Made by a program: the position numbers and the translations under genes. From Clostridiales bacterium (GTDB taxonomy: Bacteria; Bacillota; Clostridia; Peptostreptococcales; Anaerovoracaceae), in assembly GCA_015243575.1 (NCBI GenBank), contig CP042469.1, positions 3,562,929 to 3,626,928 of the forward strand: a stretch of 64,000 nt of DNA, in the 5' to 3' direction. The number at the start of each line of letters is the position of its first letter. The first letter of the stretch is position 1. Below the pieces are notes generated by a model. That model was not told where the DNA came from. It did not search any database and saw only the letters and a list, made by a program, of their open reading frames with translations. Of the stretch, positions 36,118 through 46,822 are shown piece after piece.

Positions 36118-37761
36118 TCAAAGAGGTTTCCTCTTTACAGCAAAGGCCTTTCTCCAAAGAACAACGTTGGCCGCTGCGGAAAGAAGGATTACCCCATAGA
36201 TACCGCCTGACCCAAACCATGCAGAAATCAAGAAATAATGGGCACCTGCCAGCGCTCCAAGAATAAAGAGTGTTGGAATGGCAGCCAACGACCCCTTCTG
36301 ACCACTGCCAAAGCCTTCTGAAAACGGCAATTTCTTTTCAAAAATATGAAAGCAAACAACGGAAAACAACATAATATTCAGGAAGATGCCAATCAGATTG
36401 GGAATGATTCCACTTCCCAGAAGCATGACAAAAATAATGCTTTCGAGGAAAAAAACCGGTAAAAAGAGTCTGACCAGGAGGGCCTTCATAGTGCCTTTGT
36501 AAATGGCACCCACATCCTTTACCGGAGCAGTTTTATAAATCCATGCAGCCCTATAGTTTGCTGAGCATTTCATCATTTGTATTACACTTGGCAAAAAAAT
36601 TGCGCCAAAATACAGATGAAGGCAATAGTTTGGGCTCAAAGGAAGCGATGAAGAACCGTAAGCAATCTCGTTCATAATAAAGAGAAACGGAAAAACAATG
36701 GACAGGCCCAGAGAGGGATAAACCTGAAGTTTAAACTCTCTTTCGTTCCGCATCATATCCATTGCAAATCTGTAAAAAGTCCTTTCCTCACGGCTGAAAC
36801 AAACCAGCCTCGCCATTTTTTCAGACAGCCTAAGGCGGCTCTTGCGTCTGCTTCCGCTGTAACTGGCAAGTTTTTGCAAATTTCTTTCAAAGACTGGCAT
36901 AAGCCTGAGAAACATTAGAATTGAAATAATCGGCATCAAAAGAGCCAAAAGAGAAAATAACCCAAAATAGCCGTTCTTAGAACCGTTCAAAAGAATCTCA
37001 AAAGGTGCGCCAAACCATACAGGAACCACAAAACACTGCCACCATTTCGGTATGAATACAGCACTGAGTTCTGTAAATTGAAATAACCTTCCGATCAGCT
37101 GATATCCTATGGCAATCACAATAGCCAGCGCAATTTGAACATAGTTGATAATATCCTTTAGCTTCTCACCGTCAAATACCTTTAAAACCAGCAGATAAAT
37201 CAATGCCGTAACGGCCACAATAAAAAGATCTGCCAGAATGATCTCACAGACAAAAACCAGCGCAAACAATATACCATGCCTGACCAGTGACACCAGGATG
37301 GGGATCCCCGCAAAAGCGACGGAAATAAAGCTCATATAAATAAGAACATGAACGGTTTTTGCCATACTGACAGTTTTCGCATCCACTGGTTTAGACAGCA
37401 GAACATTTTTATCCCTCAGATCCAGCAGTACCGAGGAGAAATCAGAAATCAGCGTGGACATAATCATAAACAGATAGATTCCAAACACGAGACTCATTTG
37501 GAAAATATAATGATCCCCCATGATGATAAAGGGGACGGTGATTGCCCCCATCAGCGTATAAACCCAAAGAGAGCTTAAGAAATGATTCTTTTCCTTGGTT
37601 GCCTCAGCCTCCTTGTTGTTATTTAAAACCGTTGGTATCCGTCTCCCGTCCATAATCAGTTTGATTTCCAGGATTTTTCTCATCAATATGTAGTCTGCAC
37701 CCAGTATTTTAAAAAGGAACGCAACCCGATCCAGTAATTTTAATACCCGTAATTCTTTCAT
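36118..37761 (-). CDS. ABC transporter permease (exporter type)
   Basis: A 547-residue membrane protein with about eleven to twelve hydrophobic segments and a charged cytoplasmic loop (SRRKSRLRLSEKMARLVCFSREERTFYRF, around 300-330). It is of the large ABC-2-like permease type paired with single ATPases. AGGATAAA precedes the ATG, only 6 bases after the ATPase gene, so the two encode one exporter. No substrate can be read; the absence of a binding protein argues for export or a membrane-maintenance function. Confidence 0.75.
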   Translation of the reverse strand: MKELRVLKLLDRVAFLFKILGADYILMRKILEIKLIMDGRRIPTVLNNNKEAEATKEKNHFLSSLWVYTLMGAITVPFIIMGDHYIFQMSLVFGIYLFMIMSTLISDFSSVLLDLRDKNVLLSKPVDAKTVSMAKTVHVLIYMSFISVAFAGIPILVSLVRHGILFALVFVCEIILADLFIVAVTALIYLLVLKVFDGEKLKDIINYVQIALAIVIAIGYQLIGRLFQFTELSAVFIPKWWQCFVVPVWFGAPFEILLNGSKNGYFGLFSLLALLMPIISILMFLRLMPVFERNLQKLASYSGSRRKSRLRLSEKMARLVCFSREERTFYRFAMDMMRNEREFKLQVYPSLGLSIVFPFLFIMNEIAYGSSSLPLSPNYCLHLYFGAIFLPSVIQMMKCSANYRAAWIYKTAPVKDVGAIYKGTMKALLVRLFLPVFFLESIIFVMLLGSGIIPNLIGIFLNIMLFSVVCFHIFEKKLPFSEGFGSGQKGSLAAIPTLFILGALAGAHYFLISAWFGSGGIYGVILLSAAANVVLWRKAFAVKRKPL

Positions 37762-37767
37762 TTTATC

Positions 37768-38556
37768 CTACGCCCCCTGAACGACCGCAGTGAATTCTTC
37801 CGCAATAGACGCATGTTCCTTAAATCCGGTAAGCTGGTTGAAGATTTCCTCCAGACTCCCCTCCCGCAGCTGATTCTTCAGCTCATCAAAACTTCCATCG
37901 GCAGCCACAATGCCATCGTTCAAAAGAACAATCCTGTGGCTGATTTTTTCTACCACATCCATGATATGAGAAGAATAAAACACGGTTTTGCCCTGAGCCG
38001 CCAGGCGGGCCAGAATTTCTTTGACCACCAGCATACTGTTTGCGTCCAGGCCGCTTAGGGGCTCATCCAAGAACAGAATGTCCGGATTATGAAGCAGACT
38101 TGCGATGATCATTACCTTTTGCTTCATTCCTTTGGAGCATGCTGCGATTTTAGAATCAAACATGTCTTCGATGTCAAAGAGGCGCATCAGCTTCCGGGCC
38201 TTTATTTCTGTCGTTTCATACGCTAAGCCGTAAAGCGCTCCAATAAAGGTAAGATACTCTCTGGCGGTGAGAGTATCGTAAATTTCTGCGATTTCCGGTA
38301 CGTATCCTATCCTGCGCTTGTATTCGATATCGCCCTCAGCAATATCCTTCCCCAGAATTTTTACGTTTCCAGTATATCCTGTGAGCAGGCCGAGCATGAT
38401 TTTTACCGTGGTGCTCTTGCCTGCCCCGTTTGCCCCGATATATCCGATGATTTCCCCCGGATCAACGTCCAAATTGACACCCTTCAGTACCTCCTTGGCA
38501 CCGAAATTCATTTTCAAATCCCTTATGGAAAGGACTCCACCTTCTCTACCAACCAT
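37768..38556 (-). CDS. ABC transporter ATP-binding protein
   Basis: A 262-residue ATPase. Walker A is GANGAGKST (41-49), the signature is the variant CSKGMKQKV in place of LSGGQ, as common in ABC-2 exporters, and Walker B is DILFLDEPLSG. The D-loop and a His switch in SSHIMD are present, so it should hydrolyse ATP. GGGGGA lies 7 bases before the ATG. It precedes the 547-residue permease gene by 6 bases. Similar pairs export drugs, lipids or peptides; no neighbour specifies which. Confidence 0.92.
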   Translation of the reverse strand: MVGREGGVLSIRDLKMNFGAKEVLKGVNLDVDPGEIIGYIGANGAGKSTTVKIMLGLLTGYTGNVKILGKDIAEGDIEYKRRIGYVPEIAEIYDTLTAREYLTFIGALYGLAYETTEIKARKLMRLFDIEDMFDSKIAACSKGMKQKVMIIASLLHNPDILFLDEPLSGLDANSMLVVKEILARLAAQGKTVFYSSHIMDVVEKISHRIVLLNDGIVAADGSFDELKNQLREGSLEEIFNQLTGFKEHASIAEEFTAVVQGA

Positions 38557-38638
38557 AATGGTTCCCCCGTTTCCCTTTTTTGTTATAAGTAGAGCGGATA
38601 CCCACTCTATGATCAGCTATATTGGTACGACGATCTAT

Positions 38639-39784
38639 TTATTTCTTAAAAAAGTCTTTAAACTTATCTCCAAATAGATCGCCCAGGGTAGCAGACGATT
38701 CTTCTGTAACCAGCTCAACATCGTCGTGAACCTGTCCCTCTGCTTCCTTAATGCTGAGGCTCATCTTCTTATTTTCTTCATCTACTTTTAGGATCACCGC
38801 CTGCACAGCATCCCCAACTTTCAGAACATCGGAAGGTTTCCGAACACGATCGGAAGATATTTCTGAGATATGCACCAGTCCCTCAACCCCCTCTTCGACT
38901 TCAACGAAGGCACCGAAATCCAGAAGACGCACCACCTTGGCTTCAACGTAGTCTCCGACCTTGTAATAATCGGCAACGCCCTTCCATGGATCCTCATCAA
39001 CATTTTTTAGCACTAGACTGATCTTTCCAGTTTTGTGTTCAATATTAGCCACATAGACGGTTACCTGATCGCCTTCTGAAACCACCTCTGAAGGATCATT
39101 GACCCTGTGCCATGCAAGGTCATCAAGATGAATCAGCCCTTCAGCACCGCCCAGATCGACAAAGGCACCAAATTTCATCAGCTTGGTTACTACACCCTGA
39201 CGCATTTCACCAGCTTGCAGTTCCTTCATCAGCTGCTTTTTCTGCTGATCCCGTTCCGCGGACTCTACCGCTTTTCGAGAGAGAACCACCCGTTTTTTTT
39301 CTCTGTCAAAGTCCTCAACAACGACTTCGAGAGTTTTGCCTGCAAATGCAGAAAGATCCTCAACATACCGATAGGATAGGAGTGATGCAGGGATAAAGCA
39401 GCTCACATTCCGGTACGTTGCAGAAACCCCGCCTTTCACTGCCGCTGTCACCTTAGCCAGCAGCCTCTTCTTGCTCTTGAAGGCCTCTTCCAGGTCCTCC
39501 CAGCCGTCCAGCTCCTCAGCCTCTCTGTGGGTAAGAACCACGTTTCCTTCCGCATCATGGGGATCAAGTACGATGACAGGAATGACATCACCTTCTCGGT
39601 ATTCAAAGTCTTCTGTCATCCCTTCCCTCCTGATAATACCATCCGATATATAGTTGATGTTAACAAGGACGGTCTCCTCATTAACTGAAATTACGGTGCC
39701 TTTTAGCAAATCCCCTTTATAAATTCGTTCCATGGACTTCTCTATCTCATCTAAAAAGTCCATCATGGTGTTTTTTTCTTCCAT
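38639..39784 (-). CDS. S1-domain RNA-binding protein (ribosomal protein S1-like)
   Basis: A 381-residue protein with four S1 (OB-fold) domains at about 18-90, 105-172, 190-258 and 273-342. The last two fit best (GVVTKLMKFGAFVDLGG with GLIHLDDLA; AKVVRLLDFGAFVEVEEG with GLVHISEIS). This is the short S1 form usual in Firmicutes; it binds mRNA and may help initiation on some messages. AAAGGAG precedes the ATG. It is in the same direction as the ABC exporter genes, about 80 bases apart, but functional linkage is not implied. The C-terminus is Lys/Phe-rich. Confidence 0.9.
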   Translation of the reverse strand: MEEKNTMMDFLDEIEKSMERIYKGDLLKGTVISVNEETVLVNINYISDGIIRREGMTEDFEYREGDVIPVIVLDPHDAEGNVVLTHREAEELDGWEDLEEAFKSKKRLLAKVTAAVKGGVSATYRNVSCFIPASLLSYRYVEDLSAFAGKTLEVVVEDFDREKKRVVLSRKAVESAERDQQKKQLMKELQAGEMRQGVVTKLMKFGAFVDLGGAEGLIHLDDLAWHRVNDPSEVVSEGDQVTVYVANIEHKTGKISLVLKNVDEDPWKGVADYYKVGDYVEAKVVRLLDFGAFVEVEEGVEGLVHISEISSDRVRKPSDVLKVGDAVQAVILKVDEENKKMSLSIKEAEGQVHDDVELVTEESSATLGDLFGDKFKDFFKK

Positions 39785-39948
39785 TAGTTTCTTTCTCCTT
39801 TGTTTTTTCTTTCCTGGCTTCAGATTGAAAAATATCAGATTAGATGTGCGCCTGGAATCATTTAGCTTTTCTTCTTATTATATCAAAATATCATCAGGAT
39901 AAATAATAAAAACCGAAATAATAAAAATACTGAAACCAGGCGGCTGAG

Positions 39949-39958
39949 ATGCTATAAT
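39949..39958 (+). promoter_or_regulatory. extended -10 promoter of the nucleoid-associated protein gene
   Basis: TG at -15 followed by a perfect TATAAT (39953-39958) forms an extended -10 promoter about 90 bases upstream of the start codon. No good -35 is seen, as is usual for this promoter type. Confidence 0.5.
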
Positions 39959-40045
39959 TATGGAATACTGCCTAGCTTAAAAGGTGAATCAAGCCGGATC
40001 GTATCTGGCAAACCCCCTAGAATGATCGAAATCAGAGGTATTAAA

Positions 40046-41047
40046 ATGAGTGAAATTATCATAGAAAAATCAATTCTTCATATCCTCGACCCCAATGCTG
40101 GAGTGCCGGTTCTTTCCGCAAAGGGTCTGCCCCAGGACGAGTCGCAGGAATTCTTTACAAAGCATATCGAACGTCTATGGAAGGACAGCGAGCTGAAAGA
40201 ATGCGAGTTTGACGAAGGAGAAAATCCGGTACGGGATGTCCTGGATCAGTCGTCAGGAGAACACTTTGCGGCCTTTAGCCAGCAGCTGTCAGAGGTTCTG
40301 TTCAGCATCATGTCAGCCAATGTGGACATTCCTGCGGCAGATGTTTATTTCGCAGTCTTCAGAAAGGATCAGGGCCGTTATTTGGGTATTCTAAAGCTGA
40401 ATTATAAGGAAGCTTATACTCACAGTCTTGTCAATATGGACGAAGCAAGCAGCACAAGCGTCATCAAATATAGAACGCTTTTTGCAGGAGAATCTCAGAA
40501 AATAGATGAATGTGTATTCATTGACCTTTCCAGCAAGAAGCTCTGGATCAAGGAAAGAAAGTATGAGATCAACGGACAAAAGGACTTTTATCTGTCCTCG
40601 CTCCTGCTTCGAACTTGTCCTGCCCGTTCTTATAAAGAACAGTACAAGCTGGTAGAAAAGTCCGCTGAGCAGGTTGTAAAGAAATTTTATTCTGGAGATT
40701 CACTCAAACAGGCTGAAGTAAAGATGGCAATCAAGAACAACGTAGATGAAAATCTTGAAATCGACGTTGAAGAACTGAGCAAAGCCGCTTTCGCAGACAG
40801 TCCGGATATGCAGCGTCAGTACCGAGAGGAACTGTCTCAGAAGGGATTTACAGAGAAAAAGATAAAAATCAACCAGCAGATCTATGAAGACCTGGAGAAG
40901 AACCACAAGCTGATCACTGATATCGGCATCAAGATGGAAATTCCCACCGCGCTGCTGAAAGATCCCAGTAAGGTGGAATTTATCGTGAATCGCGATGGAA
41001 CTATGTCTATCCTGATTAAGAATGTAAACGAGGTTAAGAGCCGGTAA
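40046..41047 (+). CDS. 37-kDa nucleoid-associated protein (NdpA/YejK family)
   Basis: About 333 residues. It resembles the 37-kD nucleoid-associated family: the N-terminal half (SEIIIEKSILHILDPNAGVPVLSAKG) and the conserved middle section (FAVFRKDQGRYLGILKLNY) are typical. E. coli YejK binds the nucleoid; its exact role is not known. The frame opens at 40022, but the ATG at 40046 has AGAGGT at the right distance and gives the family N-terminus. It is divergent from the S1 gene and ends at a shared terminator with xylB. It is more common in Firmicutes genomes next to phage-related or housekeeping genes; no link to the sugar operon is seen. Confidence 0.75.
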   Translation: MSEIIIEKSILHILDPNAGVPVLSAKGLPQDESQEFFTKHIERLWKDSELKECEFDEGENPVRDVLDQSSGEHFAAFSQQLSEVLFSIMSANVDIPAADVYFAVFRKDQGRYLGILKLNYKEAYTHSLVNMDEASSTSVIKYRTLFAGESQKIDECVFIDLSSKKLWIKERKYEINGQKDFYLSSLLLRTCPARSYKEQYKLVEKSAEQVVKKFYSGDSLKQAEVKMAIKNNVDENLEIDVEELSKAAFADSPDMQRQYREELSQKGFTEKKIKINQQIYEDLEKNHKLITDIGIKMEIPTALLKDPSKVEFIVNRDGTMSILIKNVNEVKSR

Positions 41048-41073
41048 GTCCCAATATTTCCTGCACTAAAAAA

Positions 41074-41106
41074 AGAGAGCCTCCGGAGTACCGGAGACTC
41101 TCTTCT
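41074..41106. terminator. bidirectional terminator between the nucleoid protein gene and xylB
   Basis: AGAGAG-C-CTCCGG pairs with CCGGAG-A-CTCTCT around an AGTA loop (one mismatch). An A-run on the left and a T-rich tail on the right let it act on both strands. Confidence 0.85.
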
Positions 41107-41145
41107 ATTGAATGGAAGAATAAATGAAAAGCAAGTGTGTTCCTT

Positions 41146-42609
41146 TTACAGAACTCCTTTTATTGCAGGATATAATTCCCGGAATACCTGATATTTTCGT
41201 GCATAAGCTTCTGTCAATTCCGGCTGAGGCTTTATGGTTTCCTTAACCTTTACGATCGCTCTTGCGGCATCTTCTACAGAAGCATACTCTCCGCAAGCCA
41301 CTGCCGCAAGGATGGCACCACCTAGAGCGGGGCCTTCTTCTGTCACCAAAAGCTCTACTTCGATATTCAGGATGTTTGCCAGAATCTGCTGCCATACAGG
41401 ACTCTTTGCTCCGCCTCCGCACAGCTTCGTCTTCTTGATTTCAATACCGAGAGATTCTGCGATTTCGAGAGAATCCTTAAGTGCGAAGGAAACGCCTTCA
41501 AAAACAGCTTCTACCATCTGCGCTCGTGTGGTATCCATACCGAGCCCAAAAAACGCTCCACGGACATTTGGATCATTATGCGGTGACCGTTCCCCCATAA
41601 GATATGGCAGGAAGTATAGCGGATTATCTCCAAGTCCTTTGATTTCCTGCTGTTCTCCCTGGTAATCGGTAGTTTTTAAAATATCCTCAAGCCACCACTT
41701 CAAACAGGAAGCCGCACTGAGCATGCAACCCATCAGATGGTATTTGCCATTCGCATGCCCGAAGGAATGGATGGCGTTGTTTTCTCCGACCCGAAAGCTG
41801 TCGCTTGCGATGAATACCGTTCCTGAGGTTCCGATAGAAACATTGCAGCTTCCATCCTCCACGGTTCCTGTTCCAATTGCCGCAGCAGCGTTGTCACCGG
41901 CTCCTGCTACTACCGCCACAGATTCCGTAAGTCCCAGCTCACCCGCGAATTCTGGTTTCAGAAAGCCGGAGACGTCATAGCTTTCTTTGACCTCCGGAAG
42001 CATCTGCTCCTGAATTCCGCAGATTTCAATCATTTCCTTTGACCAGGCACGATTTTTTACATCCAGCAAAAGCATTCCCGACGCATCGGAAACGTCTGTG
42101 GTGAAAGCACCGGTAAGCTTATATACAAGATAATCCTTTGGAAGCATTATCTTTTGGATAGCCTGAAACTTCTCTGGCTCATTTTTCTGCATCCAGAGTA
42201 TTTTCGGTGCTGTGAAACCTGCAAATGCGATGTTCGCCGTAAAATCAGACAGCTTATCCGTTCCGATTACGGTATTTAAGTACTCTGTCTCCTCTTCTGT
42301 TCGTCCGTCATTCCAAAGAATGGCAGGTCGGATCACCTGATCTTTCTCATCAAGCGCCACCAGTCCGTGCATTTGTCCGCCGATACCGATGCCCTTAATT
42401 TGATTCTGATCCGCTTCTTCCGAAGCCAGCAGTTCCTTGAGGCCCGCCAAAGTCTGACGGAGCCAATCCTCAGGATTTTGCTCCGACCAGCCCGTTTTCG
42501 GGTAGCTGACGGGATAATCTTTGGAAATGGAGGAAAGTATTGTCCCGTCAGCTTTCATGAGGAGAATTTTAACCGAAGAGGTTCCAAGATCTATTCCAAT
42601 ATATTGCAT
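41146..42609 (-). CDS. xylB: xylulokinase
   Basis: A 487-residue FGGY-family kinase. QYIGIDLGTSSVKILLM at the N-terminus is the phosphate-1 motif; SGMLLLD, the catalytic Asp in AGAGDNAAAAIGTGT, and GGGAKSPVWQQILANIL match xylulokinases. It phosphorylates D-xylulose with ATP to xylulose-5-phosphate for the pentose phosphate or phosphoketolase route. AAAGGAAG lies before the ATG at 42609; an earlier start (42630) overlaps the xylA stop and is rejected. It is the last gene of the sugar operon, 13 bases after xylA. Confidence 0.95.
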   Translation of the reverse strand: MQYIGIDLGTSSVKILLMKADGTILSSISKDYPVSYPKTGWSEQNPEDWLRQTLAGLKELLASEEADQNQIKGIGIGGQMHGLVALDEKDQVIRPAILWNDGRTEEETEYLNTVIGTDKLSDFTANIAFAGFTAPKILWMQKNEPEKFQAIQKIMLPKDYLVYKLTGAFTTDVSDASGMLLLDVKNRAWSKEMIEICGIQEQMLPEVKESYDVSGFLKPEFAGELGLTESVAVVAGAGDNAAAAIGTGTVEDGSCNVSIGTSGTVFIASDSFRVGENNAIHSFGHANGKYHLMGCMLSAASCLKWWLEDILKTTDYQGEQQEIKGLGDNPLYFLPYLMGERSPHNDPNVRGAFFGLGMDTTRAQMVEAVFEGVSFALKDSLEIAESLGIEIKKTKLCGGGAKSPVWQQILANILNIEVELLVTEEGPALGGAILAAVACGEYASVEDAARAIVKVKETIKPQPELTEAYARKYQVFRELYPAIKGVL

Positions 42610-42622
42610 AGTACTTCTTCCT

Positions 42623-43936
42623 TTAACCAAACATTACTGTGTTCATGATGGCTTCCAGTTTTTCCTGGCGTCCGCTTTCCGGCAGCGCAGGAGCACCCAT
42701 TTCTTCTGCATATGCAGACAGGCTTTCCAGTGTTGCTTTTCCGGCTCTGATCTCTGCGCCGATGCCGCTCTCAAAGCTGCTGTATCGATCCTTCAGGAAG
42801 CCGTCGATTCTACCGTCTTCAATAATCTTTGCTGCCTTCAAAAGACCCAGAGCAAAAGCGTCCATTCCCAGAATGAATCCATAGAACATATCTTCATCTG
42901 TATAGCTTGGACGTCTGTCCTTGGCATCGAAGTTCAGTCCCCCGGTGATTCCTCCGGCTTTGAGAACTTCATACATGCAAAGTGTCGTTTCATATACATT
43001 GGACGGGAACTGGTCTGTATCCCAGCCAAGGAGATTATCTCCCTGATTCGCATCGATGGAGCCCAGCATTCCGTTGATGGCTGCAATCCGCAAATCGTGC
43101 TGGAAGGTATGTCCTGCAAGCGTTGCATGGTTTGCTTCGATGTTCAGCTTGAAATCTTTATCAAGGCCGTACTGTCTCAGAAAGCCTACCGCTGTAGCCG
43201 CATCAAAGTCATACTGATGCTTCATAGGTTCTTTTGGTTTTGGTTCAATATAGAAGTCACCGGTGAAACCGATTTTTCTTCCGTATTCCACAGCCATTTT
43301 CATCAAATTAGCGATGTTTTCCACTTCAAATTTAACATCTGTGTTGAGCAAGGTTTCATAGCCCTCTCTGCCTCCCCAGAAAACATAGCCTTTTCCGCCA
43401 AGTTTAACGGTCAGATCTAAAGCCTTCTTGATCTGAGCTGCTGCAAAACAGTAAATGTCCGCTGAGTTGGAGCTTCCCGCACCATTCATAAACCTTGGAT
43501 TGCTGAATAGATTTGCGGTCCCCCAAAGGCACTTGATATTTCTGCCCTTCATTTTTTCTGCCATATAGTCAGAAATCTCGTCCAGTCTTCTGTTTGTTTC
43601 CTTGATATCATCGGCTTCAGGAATCAGATCCACATCGTGGAAGCAGAAGTACTCGATTCCAAGCTTTTCCATCATTTCAAAACCGGCATCCACCTTCGCT
43701 TTGGCATGATCCATAGTGCTCTTTTCTGCGCCGAAGGATTTGTCTGCGGTTTCATCTCCGAAAATATCCTTACCTGCATTACAGAGATTGTGCCACCAAG
43801 CCATGGCGAAGGGAAGGTGTTCTTTCATCGGTTTTCCGAGAACGATCTGGTCCGGATTGTAAAATTTGAAAGCCAGATCATTGTTGCTGCCTGGTCCCTC
43901 ATACTTGATTTTTTCAATATTAAAAAGTTCTGTCAT
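42623..43936 (-). CDS. xylA: xylose isomerase
   Basis: A 437-residue class II xylose isomerase of normal length. The active-site His in [11 protein letters not shown] and the metal-binding acidic residues in [16 protein letters not shown] and [18 protein letters not shown] are in place. It converts D-xylose to D-xylulose with two divalent metal ions. GAAAGGAAAG precedes the ATG. It lies 18 bases after the permease gene and 13 bases before xylB, so uptake and the first two steps of xylose breakdown are encoded together. Confidence 0.97.
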   Translation of the reverse strand: MTELFNIEKIKYEGPGSNNDLAFKFYNPDQIVLGKPMKEHLPFAMAWWHNLCNAGKDIFGDETADKSFGAEKSTMDHAKAKVDAGFEMMEKLGIEYFCFHDVDLIPEADDIKETNRRLDEISDYMAEKMKGRNIKCLWGTANLFSNPRFMNGAGSSNSADIYCFAAAQIKKALDLTVKLGGKGYVFWGGREGYETLLNTDVKFEVENIANLMKMAVEYGRKIGFTGDFYIEPKPKEPMKHQYDFDAATAVGFLRQYGLDKDFKLNIEANHATLAGHTFQHDLRIAAINGMLGSIDANQGDNLLGWDTDQFPSNVYETTLCMYEVLKAGGITGGLNFDAKDRRPSYTDEDMFYGFILGMDAFALGLLKAAKIIEDGRIDGFLKDRYSSFESGIGAEIRAGKATLESLSAYAEEMGAPALPESGRQEKLEAIMNTVMFG

Positions 43937-43954
43937 AAGTCTTTCCTTTCTTTT

Positions 43955-45136
43955 CTAAGCCTTAACTTTTCTCTTGGAAATTACGTCAAACGCTACAGCA
44001 GCTACGAGTACAAAACCCTTTACTGCCTTCTGCCAGTTTGCGTCAATACCTAGAATTGACATTCCGTTATTCAGCACACCCATAAAGATCGCACCGATTA
44101 CTGAACCTCCTACAGTTCCTGTTCCGCCGTATGCGGAAGCTCCGCCGATGAAGCAGGCACCGATGGCGTCCAGTTCATACCCGTCACCAAGGCTTGGTGC
44201 AGAAGAATTGAATCTGGCGATACAGACGAGTGCCGCAACAGCACACAGGAAGCCCATATTGGTATAAGCAAAGAACATCATTTTCTTTGTATTGACTCCG
44301 GAAAGTCTGGTGGCTTTCTCATTGCCGCCCATAGCGTAGAGATATCTGCCCGGTACGGTGTTGTTCGTAAAGTAGGAGTAAACCAATACGACAATGGCGA
44401 TCAGAATCAGTACAACCGGGAATCCTTTATAATTACCCAGCAGGTATGCAAATGTCAGCATTACTGCACTGATGATGATCAGTTTTGTCAGCAGATACGG
44501 CATACTATCTACGGTATACCCTTTTTTAATTTTGTTTGCTCTTCCAGTAATCTCATAGGCGATATACGCGACGCATATAATTGCCGCCACTACCATGGTT
44601 ACCGCCAGCAAAAACTCGGCGCTGTCTGTCTTGGGAAGAAAGCTTGTGAAATATTTGAGATATTCATCCGGATACGGTGCCAGCGTCATTCCTTGGAGAA
44701 TTACTTGCGCAATACCACGCCATAGCAGCATGCCTCCCAAGGTAACGATAAACGGCGGTATTCCTACGTATGCGATGCAGTAGGCCTGTATCGCACCAAT
44801 ACCGGTACCGATTAACAGGCTGATTACTATTGCCAGATATACGTTTACGTGCATGTTAATGATCAGGGTTCCAGCCACTGCACCTGTAAGTGCTACAACG
44901 GCGCCGATGGAAAGGTCGATATTGCCGCCCGTTAGAATACAAAGAAGCATTCCTGTGGCCAGAATTACGACATAGCTGTTCTGAGCGATGATGTTTGATA
45001 CATTCTGTGGTCTTAAAAGAGAACCTTTTCCGGCTGCAATAATCAGAACCTGGAACAGGATAACCACTACGATTAATGCAATCAGCATAGTGTTCTTCTT
45101 AAGGAAGTCCTTAAATCTTTGCATTGTCATTGTCAT
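43955..45136 (-). CDS. sugar ABC transporter permease (multiple-monosaccharide / xylose type)
   Basis: A 393-residue membrane protein with about ten hydrophobic segments. It has [20 protein letters not shown] and the conserved cytoplasmic loop [27 protein letters not shown], as in RbsC/XylH/MmsB permeases. With the ATPase upstream it forms the inner-membrane channel of the sugar importer. GGAGA is upstream of the first of three closely spaced in-frame ATGs; the first (45136) is used. The start overlaps the ATPase gene by 26 bases. Confidence 0.9.
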   Translation of the reverse strand: MTMTMQRFKDFLKKNTMLIALIVVVILFQVLIIAAGKGSLLRPQNVSNIIAQNSYVVILATGMLLCILTGGNIDLSIGAVVALTGAVAGTLIINMHVNVYLAIVISLLIGTGIGAIQAYCIAYVGIPPFIVTLGGMLLWRGIAQVILQGMTLAPYPDEYLKYFTSFLPKTDSAEFLLAVTMVVAAIICVAYIAYEITGRANKIKKGYTVDSMPYLLTKLIIISAVMLTFAYLLGNYKGFPVVLILIAIVVLVYSYFTNNTVPGRYLYAMGGNEKATRLSGVNTKKMMFFAYTNMGFLCAVAALVCIARFNSSAPSLGDGYELDAIGACFIGGASAYGGTGTVGGSVIGAIFMGVLNNGMSILGIDANWQKAVKGFVLVAAVAFDVISKRKVKA

Positions 45137-46673
45137 TCTCCATCTTTTTATTTTCTCGCATTATGCTTGACATGATCACTTCCTGACTTGCTTCTGCCCT
45201 CGGGAATTCAGCAATCATGCGGCCTTCATACATTACATAGATTCGGTCGCTCATTCCAAGGATCTCAGTCAGTTCAGAGCTGATCAGAACTACAGATTTT
45301 CCTTCGGCAACCAGCCGGTTAATAATCATATAAATCTCGTATTTTGCTCCCACATCGATTCCTCTTGTGGGCTCGTCTAGAATCATGATTTCCGGATCCG
45401 CAAACATCCACTTGCTCAGCAGCACCTTCTGCTGATTTCCCCCGGAAAGGTTTTCAACATTCTGCAGTACAGAGGGGCATTTTGTATTCAGTTTTTCTTT
45501 GAACTCTTTGGCAACCAGCAGTTCTTTATCTTTATCGATTACCAGTCTATGACTGACTTTATCCATTTTTGCCATTGAGTTGTTTATATAGATCGGATTG
45601 GATAGAACCAATCCATCGCCTTTACGGTCCTCGGTCACATAGGCCAGCCTTTCATTAATGGCCTGTTTCACGCTGCCTAGCTTGACTTCGCGGCCGTTGA
45701 TTTTCAGAGTTCCGCTTATCTTTGTTCCATAGCTTTTCCCGAATATGCTCATGGCAAGTTCCGTTCTTCCGGATCCCATCAGGCCGCTTATGCCTACAAC
45801 CTCTCCTTTTCTTACGTTGAAGTTCACCTGGTCGCAAACCTTGCGCTCTGAGTACAACGGATGGTAAACCGTCCAGTCCTGTACTTCCATGGTAACCTCT
45901 CCGATATGGGAGGTTCTCTTGGGGTAACGATCGGTAATTTCTCTGCCTACCATGCCTTTTACGATACGATCTTCATCAATATTGTCCTGGCCCTTGACCA
46001 GCGTTTCAATGGTTGAACCATCTCTGAGGATGGTGATCTTGTCCGCCACATATGATATTTCATTGAGCTTATGGGATATGATAATGGATGTGAGTCCATT
46101 CTTTTTAAATTCCAGCAGGAGATTCAGCAGATTTTTGCTGTCGTTTTCATTGAGGGATGCTGTGGGTTCGTCGAGAATGAGCAATTTTACGTTTTTGCCC
46201 AGCGCTTTGGCGATTTCCACCATCTGCTGCTTGCCTACACCGATATCCTTGATCAATGTCTGGCTGCGTTCCTGCAGTCCAACGGTACGAAGCAGCTCAT
46301 CTGCTCTGGCATAGGTCTTATCCCAGTCAATGGCATATTTCTTTCCGTTTTCGTTGCCCAGGAACATGTTTTCTGCAATGCTGAGATAGGGTACAAGCGC
46401 CAACTCTTGATGGATGATGACAATGCCCTGCCTCTCGCTGTCTTTTATGGTCTTGTACTTGCTTATTTCACCGTCGTAGATAATGTCTCCGTCATAGCTT
46501 CCGTAAGGGTAGATTCCGCTCAGTATGTTCATGAGGGTTGACTTTCCTGCCCCGTTTTCTCCGACCAGTGCGTGAATCTCACCCTCTTCCACTGCAAGGT
46601 TCACATTGTCAAGTGCCTTGACCCCGGGAAAGGTCTTGGTGATATTCTTCATTTCCAGCAATATATTCGCCAC
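45111..46673 (-). CDS. sugar ABC transporter ATP-binding protein (two ABC domains)
   Basis: A 520-residue protein with two ABC cassettes, as in XylG/MmsA/RbsA. The first has Walker [11 protein letters not shown] and Walker [12 protein letters not shown]; the second has signature [15 protein letters not shown] and Walker [13 protein letters not shown]. It powers import of xylose or several monosaccharides. The start is GTG at 46673, supported by AGGGAGGA 7 bases upstream; no ATG is better placed. It follows the binding-protein gene after a GC-rich hairpin and overlaps the permease gene. Confidence 0.93.
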   Translation of the reverse strand: MANILLEMKNITKTFPGVKALDNVNLAVEEGEIHALVGENGAGKSTLMNILSGIYPYGSYDGDIIYDGEISKYKTIKDSERQGIVIIHQELALVPYLSIAENMFLGNENGKKYAIDWDKTYARADELLRTVGLQERSQTLIKDIGVGKQQMVEIAKALGKNVKLLILDEPTASLNENDSKNLLNLLLEFKKNGLTSIIISHKLNEISYVADKITILRDGSTIETLVKGQDNIDEDRIVKGMVGREITDRYPKRTSHIGEVTMEVQDWTVYHPLYSERKVCDQVNFNVRKGEVVGISGLMGSGRTELAMSIFGKSYGTKISGTLKINGREVKLGSVKQAINERLAYVTEDRKGDGLVLSNPIYINNSMAKMDKVSHRLVIDKDKELLVAKEFKEKLNTKCPSVLQNVENLSGGNQQKVLLSKWMFADPEIMILDEPTRGIDVGAKYEIYMIINRLVAEGKSVVLISSELTEILGMSDRIYVMYEGRMIAEFPRAEASQEVIMSSIMRENKKMENDNDNAKI

Positions 46674-46776
46674 GAAAAATCCTCCCTAAAAGCTAGTGTA
46701 CTATCCGGTTGAGATTGAAATTTATAATAAAATAATGCCGAGTGAATGGCCGGAAGCACGCTATTTTGATAAAAAT

Positions 46777-46801
46777 GGCAGGCGGTTTGCCGCCGCCCGC
46801 C
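46777..46801 (-). terminator. intraoperon hairpin/partial terminator after the binding-protein gene
   Basis: On the minus strand GGCGGGCGG pairs with CCGCCTGCC (one G-U) around a 7-nt loop, then ATTTTTATC follows. It lies 22 bases after the binding-protein stop and before the ATPase gene. Such elements commonly give an excess of binding protein over the rest of the operon. Confidence 0.7.
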
Positions 46802-46822
46802 AGAATCCTTAGTTGTTTTAGC

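Noticed and set aside
36118-38556. ABC exporter as part of a lantibiotic or bacteriocin cluster
   Set aside because: No precursor peptide, modification enzyme or peptidase domain is seen nearby.
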